A stretch of 64,000 nt of DNA. It comes from Peptostreptococcaceae bacterium (GTDB lineage Bacteria > Bacillota > Clostridia > Peptostreptococcales > Filifactoraceae). The position numbers and the translations under genes were made by a program. The notes beneath the pieces were generated by a model. That model had not been told where the DNA came from and did no database searches. It saw nothing but the letters and a program-made list of their open reading frames with translations. Numbering within the stretch: position 1 is the stretch's first letter; every line of letters starts with the position of its first letter. Below are positions 61,730-64,000 of the stretch, one piece after another. Location: assembly GCA_030532905.1 (NCBI GenBank), contig JAUNKE010000002.1:57941-121940 (forward strand). The letters run 5' to 3'.

Positions 61730-62368
61730 TCAGGAAACTCTATACTGCTCGATTCTCTCCAAGAAGAACCGGTTGCCCGCCTCATTACACAATACAATCG
61801 CAATATGATTTTTCACATCCTTTTCAGAATCTTTTTGGCTCTTAAAACGGGAGTATGCGTTAAAATATACATCCTCATACTGCTTGCTGAACAGAATATC
61901 TTTCGTCTCTTCCTTTTTTTCCTGCTCATAATAATTTTTCATATCCTCATAGGCTGGCGACGAATGCTCCGGCGAACCGTACATATCAAAAGCGAAATCA
62001 AAGATATTTTTCCATTCTTCCTTTTCCAAATCAGCTAAAATCTCGTCCCATTCTTCAGATTGCTCATCCGCTTCTCCCGGCAAACTCACATTTATCAATC
62101 GGATATCATTATCCATCATCATGATAATGCCCACCGCCTTATCATCCTTCATCAATCGGAACACTTTCTCTTGCGAATCGGCATCCTTATTGTCCTTTTT
62201 TCCTTCCTCTTTTACCTGAAGTCCCGTATTATTCTTGTCCAAAAAAGCTTGGATTTGCTCCTCATTCGTAGGCAAAGCAGCTCGTTTTTTCTCATTCGCG
62301 CATCCCGATAGAGATAGCACCAACATCAAAACAATACTCCAAACCGCAAATAATCTTACCCTTTTCAT
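61730..62368 (-). CDS. Lipoprotein of unknown function (cluster member)
   Basis: A 212-residue lipoprotein: signal helix with lipobox LSGC (Cys near residue 23), then a Lys/Glu/Asp-rich soluble domain with ALPTNEEQIQAFLDKNN, WKNIFDFAFDMYGSPEHSSP and a C-terminal AIVLCNEAGNRFFLERIEQ. No family recognised. The ATG at 62368 has a TAGGAGGATG site. It may be the extracellular part of a complex with the membrane proteins around it. Confidence 0.65.
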   Translation of the reverse strand: MKRVRLFAVWSIVLMLVLSLSGCANEKKRAALPTNEEQIQAFLDKNNTGLQVKEEGKKDNKDADSQEKVFRLMKDDKAVGIIMMMDNDIRLINVSLPGEADEQSEEWDEILADLEKEEWKNIFDFAFDMYGSPEHSSPAYEDMKNYYEQEKKEETKDILFSKQYEDVYFNAYSRFKSQKDSEKDVKNHIAIVLCNEAGNRFFLERIEQYRVS

Positions 62369-62433
62369 TTCATCCTCCTATCCACAATTTATAAAACAAA
62401 TGTTGAACGATATCGGATTTACGAAAATCCACA

Positions 62434-62766
62434 CTATCCATGTCTTCTGCTTTCATTGTTCAGCTTGTCATGCTCAACAACATAAAATCCGTCTTTTACA
62501 AGAAGCTGAATGTGATAGTTCAAGTCACGCAGCTTTCTTCTCTCCTTTAATTTCATCAGATTCCGCTCTTCTTCACGCAATCTTTTTTCTATCTCATCAG
62601 CCGATTGAGACTCCAATATCGTCGGTTTCTTTTCAGGCTCATAGCCGACCTCATACACCAGATTATCATAAAACATATCTCTACTTGCCAGCTCTTTATT
62701 CGCATTGACGAGCCACGGAACCGAATACACAACCAAAAACAGTTGCATCGACAATACGGCTATCAA
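62434..62766 (-). CDS. Membrane-anchored coiled-coil protein of unknown function (cluster member)
   Basis: A 110-residue protein with one N-terminal membrane helix followed by a Glu/Arg-rich coiled coil (SADEIEKRLREEERNLMKLK). No family recognised. The start is a TTG at 62766 that overlaps the upstream stop (TTGA), so it relies on translational coupling; an ATG at 62748 is possible. Confidence 0.55.
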   Translation of the reverse strand: MIAVLSMQLFLVVYSVPWLVNANKELASRDMFYDNLVYEVGYEPEKKPTILESQSADEIEKRLREEERNLMKLKERRKLRDLNYHIQLLVKDGFYVVEHDKLNNESRRHG

Positions 62767-63113
62767 AAAATCGAGCGTTTCTTTTTCACTCTGTTGACAA
62801 AAATCGAAATAATCGACTGCACAATGATAATCCCGCGAATAAGCATTTGTATATAAGTGTTCAGAATCGAAGATTTTAACGAAGAACCCTCGATGAACAC
62901 GGTATAATTCAACAAAGATGTGAGTTGCAACAAGATAAATGCAGGTAAAACGACAATGCCATATCTTAGTATCTCATAATACTCGTCTTTCTCCATATTT
63001 CCGGCTTGACGATTTTCTTTTTTGATGTAGATTCTATATACAAAAACCGCTATCAAAATCAGCCAAAACACCGATAGCAATATCGGGACTTGAAATTCTC
63101 GATTGTATAACAT
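62763..63113 (-). CDS. Three-helix membrane protein of unknown function (cluster member)
   Basis: A 116-residue protein with membrane helices near 10-28, 50-70 and 85-107 and a basic C-terminus. No family recognised. Its stop overlaps the next gene's start. The site GTGAGGTTGG precedes the ATG at 63113. Confidence 0.6.
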   Translation of the reverse strand: MLYNREFQVPILLSVFWLILIAVFVYRIYIKKENRQAGNMEKDEYYEILRYGIVVLPAFILLQLTSLLNYTVFIEGSSLKSSILNTYIQMLIRGIIIVQSIISIFVNRVKKKRSIF

Positions 63114-63241
63114 AGTCCAACCTCACAACCCTTCCAAAAAACCGTTATAAACCCAAGATTTGATTTCAAATCGGATTCAAAATCCATCAAGATGAAACGC
63201 CGCATCTCTACGGAGAACTCTTGAAAAATATTTCCTAGAAC

Positions 63242-63724
63242 TTATCTCAAAAGATTGCCGAGCAATGCGAACAGAGTTACTAAAATGACAAAAGCCATTC
63301 GCCACATAAATGCATTTCGGTAAACACTTTTTTCTTCCGATGAAATCTTCGTCATATATTGATTCATCATCTGATAGATGAGAAAAACCTGCAAGCCGAC
63401 GACGACAACTCCCGACCATTGCGGCATACTTACAAAACGATTTACCAAAGTGAACAGCGCTTGAACAAAATACACCAGAAAAGTGTAAAGGCGAATTTTT
63501 TGAAAAGCCGGCTTTTGTTTTTCCTCCAAATAATCCATGACAATCGGTAATCCGAAAAGTGTAATCCCCAGAAATTGAATGCTCGATGCAGTTTTTAATA
63601 CATCATCGCCCCTCATCGCGTAGAAAATCGCTATGAGAAACAGTGCAGCCCCAAGCACTCTCAACAAAATTTTTATTCTTTTGCCCTTCTCCTCTTTGCT
63701 TATACTCACAAATTCACTTCTCAT
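63242..63724 (-). CDS. Four-helix membrane protein of unknown function (cluster member)
   Basis: A 160-residue protein with a basic N-terminus and four membrane helices (about 20-38, 52-68, 86-106, 137-156). The spacing resembles the 180-residue protein at 60794, suggesting paralogs. No family recognised. I chose the ATG at 63724 with an AAAGGAAGGTGG site; the frame to 63754 is longer but unsupported. Upstream sequence to 64000 shows no gene. Confidence 0.6.
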   Translation of the reverse strand: MRSEFVSISKEEKGKRIKILLRVLGAALFLIAIFYAMRGDDVLKTASSIQFLGITLFGLPIVMDYLEEKQKPAFQKIRLYTFLVYFVQALFTLVNRFVSMPQWSGVVVVGLQVFLIYQMMNQYMTKISSEEKSVYRNAFMWRMAFVILVTLFALLGNLLR

Positions 63725-64000
63725 TTTTCCACCTTCCTTTTTAATCGGTTTCAAAAAATAAATGGCAATGACAAAAGCAAATCAAATGTCATCCAACTAA
63801 AATATAAGCTATTACCCTCATTTTATCACAAGAAAATTATTTTGCGACGATTTTCTCAAAACTGTAATTTTTGTAACTTTTATACTTCCGCAATTTATAT
63901 TTTATCATTCGCAAGACCGTCTTTCCAAAATCGTTATAAGAAGTGTGTTTATACTAATATCCTATTAAAAATTCACATATAACCAACTTCTATAAGTTAT

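Noticed and set aside
1..64000. rRNA, tRNA, phage or transposase genes
   Set aside because: No recognisable tRNA cloverleaf, rRNA segment, integrase, transposase or capsid gene was seen in either strand.

Overview
The window looks like part of the chromosome of a motile, anaerobic, low-to-moderate G+C Gram-positive bacterium of the Clostridia. The evidence is strong purine-rich ribosome binding sites (GGAGG-type), one long Firmicutes-type flagellar operon (flbD/swrD, fliY, the TIGR02530-type operon protein), a clostridial hybrid-cluster protein, formyl-THF ligase next to a cyclodeaminase-type cyclohydrolase, and glucitol and fructose PTS genes. I do not name a species. I saw no rRNA, tRNA, prophage, insertion sequence or cas gene.

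Positions 1-19029 (minus strand) hold the flagellar operon, read from right to left: PilZ-like protein, flgB, fliE, fliF, fliG, fliH, fliI, fliJ, fliK, flgD, TIGR02530-type gene, flgE, flbD, motA, motB, fliM, fliN, cheY, flgC, fliY, fliO, fliP, fliQ, fliR, flhB, flhA (flhA is cut by the window edge). flgC has left its usual place next to flgB, no fliL is visible, and the C-ring set has FliM, a short FliN and a long FliY that carries three internal CheY-P-binding-like peptides. mnmG (19138-21039) lies upstream, separated by an attenuator-like terminator.

21040-22341 has no gene but holds a promoter, five degenerate units of about 62 bp and a terminator-like hairpin: a candidate repeat-containing RNA. 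It is followed by natA-natB (ABC exporter, NatB fused to a CPBP protease domain). 25599-33799 carries three secreted paralogs with a C-terminal copper-amine-oxidase-N (stalk) domain, interrupted by an AlkZ-like protein and two small unknowns. Then come hcp with a palindromic CRP/FNR-type operator, a GNAT enzyme, a small membrane protein, the trkA-trkH potassium uptake pair and a DsbA-like protein. 40992-47263 (minus) is a folate/membrane cluster: fhs, fchA, an Mpv17-like membrane protein, GlsB-like, flavodoxin-like, Zn-dependent phospholipase C-like, MFS. fhs has a folded leader, and upstream of it a possible 50-residue gene has its own promoter and terminator. A reduced glucitol PTS operon (gutM-srlA-srlE) follows, then a DUF4288 protein.

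50919-59938 (plus) holds a TtcA-like enzyme, a Zur-type promoter driving a zinc-binding lipoprotein gene, an unusual permease fused to a lipoprotein-like domain, a cobalamin adenosyltransferase, and fruK-fruA. The interval also contains two minus-strand genes (TspO-like, DUF1722). The zinc locus lacks an ATPase gene. The last 4 kb (minus) is a run of small membrane proteins and a lipoprotein of unknown function, including one gene broken by two in-frame stops.
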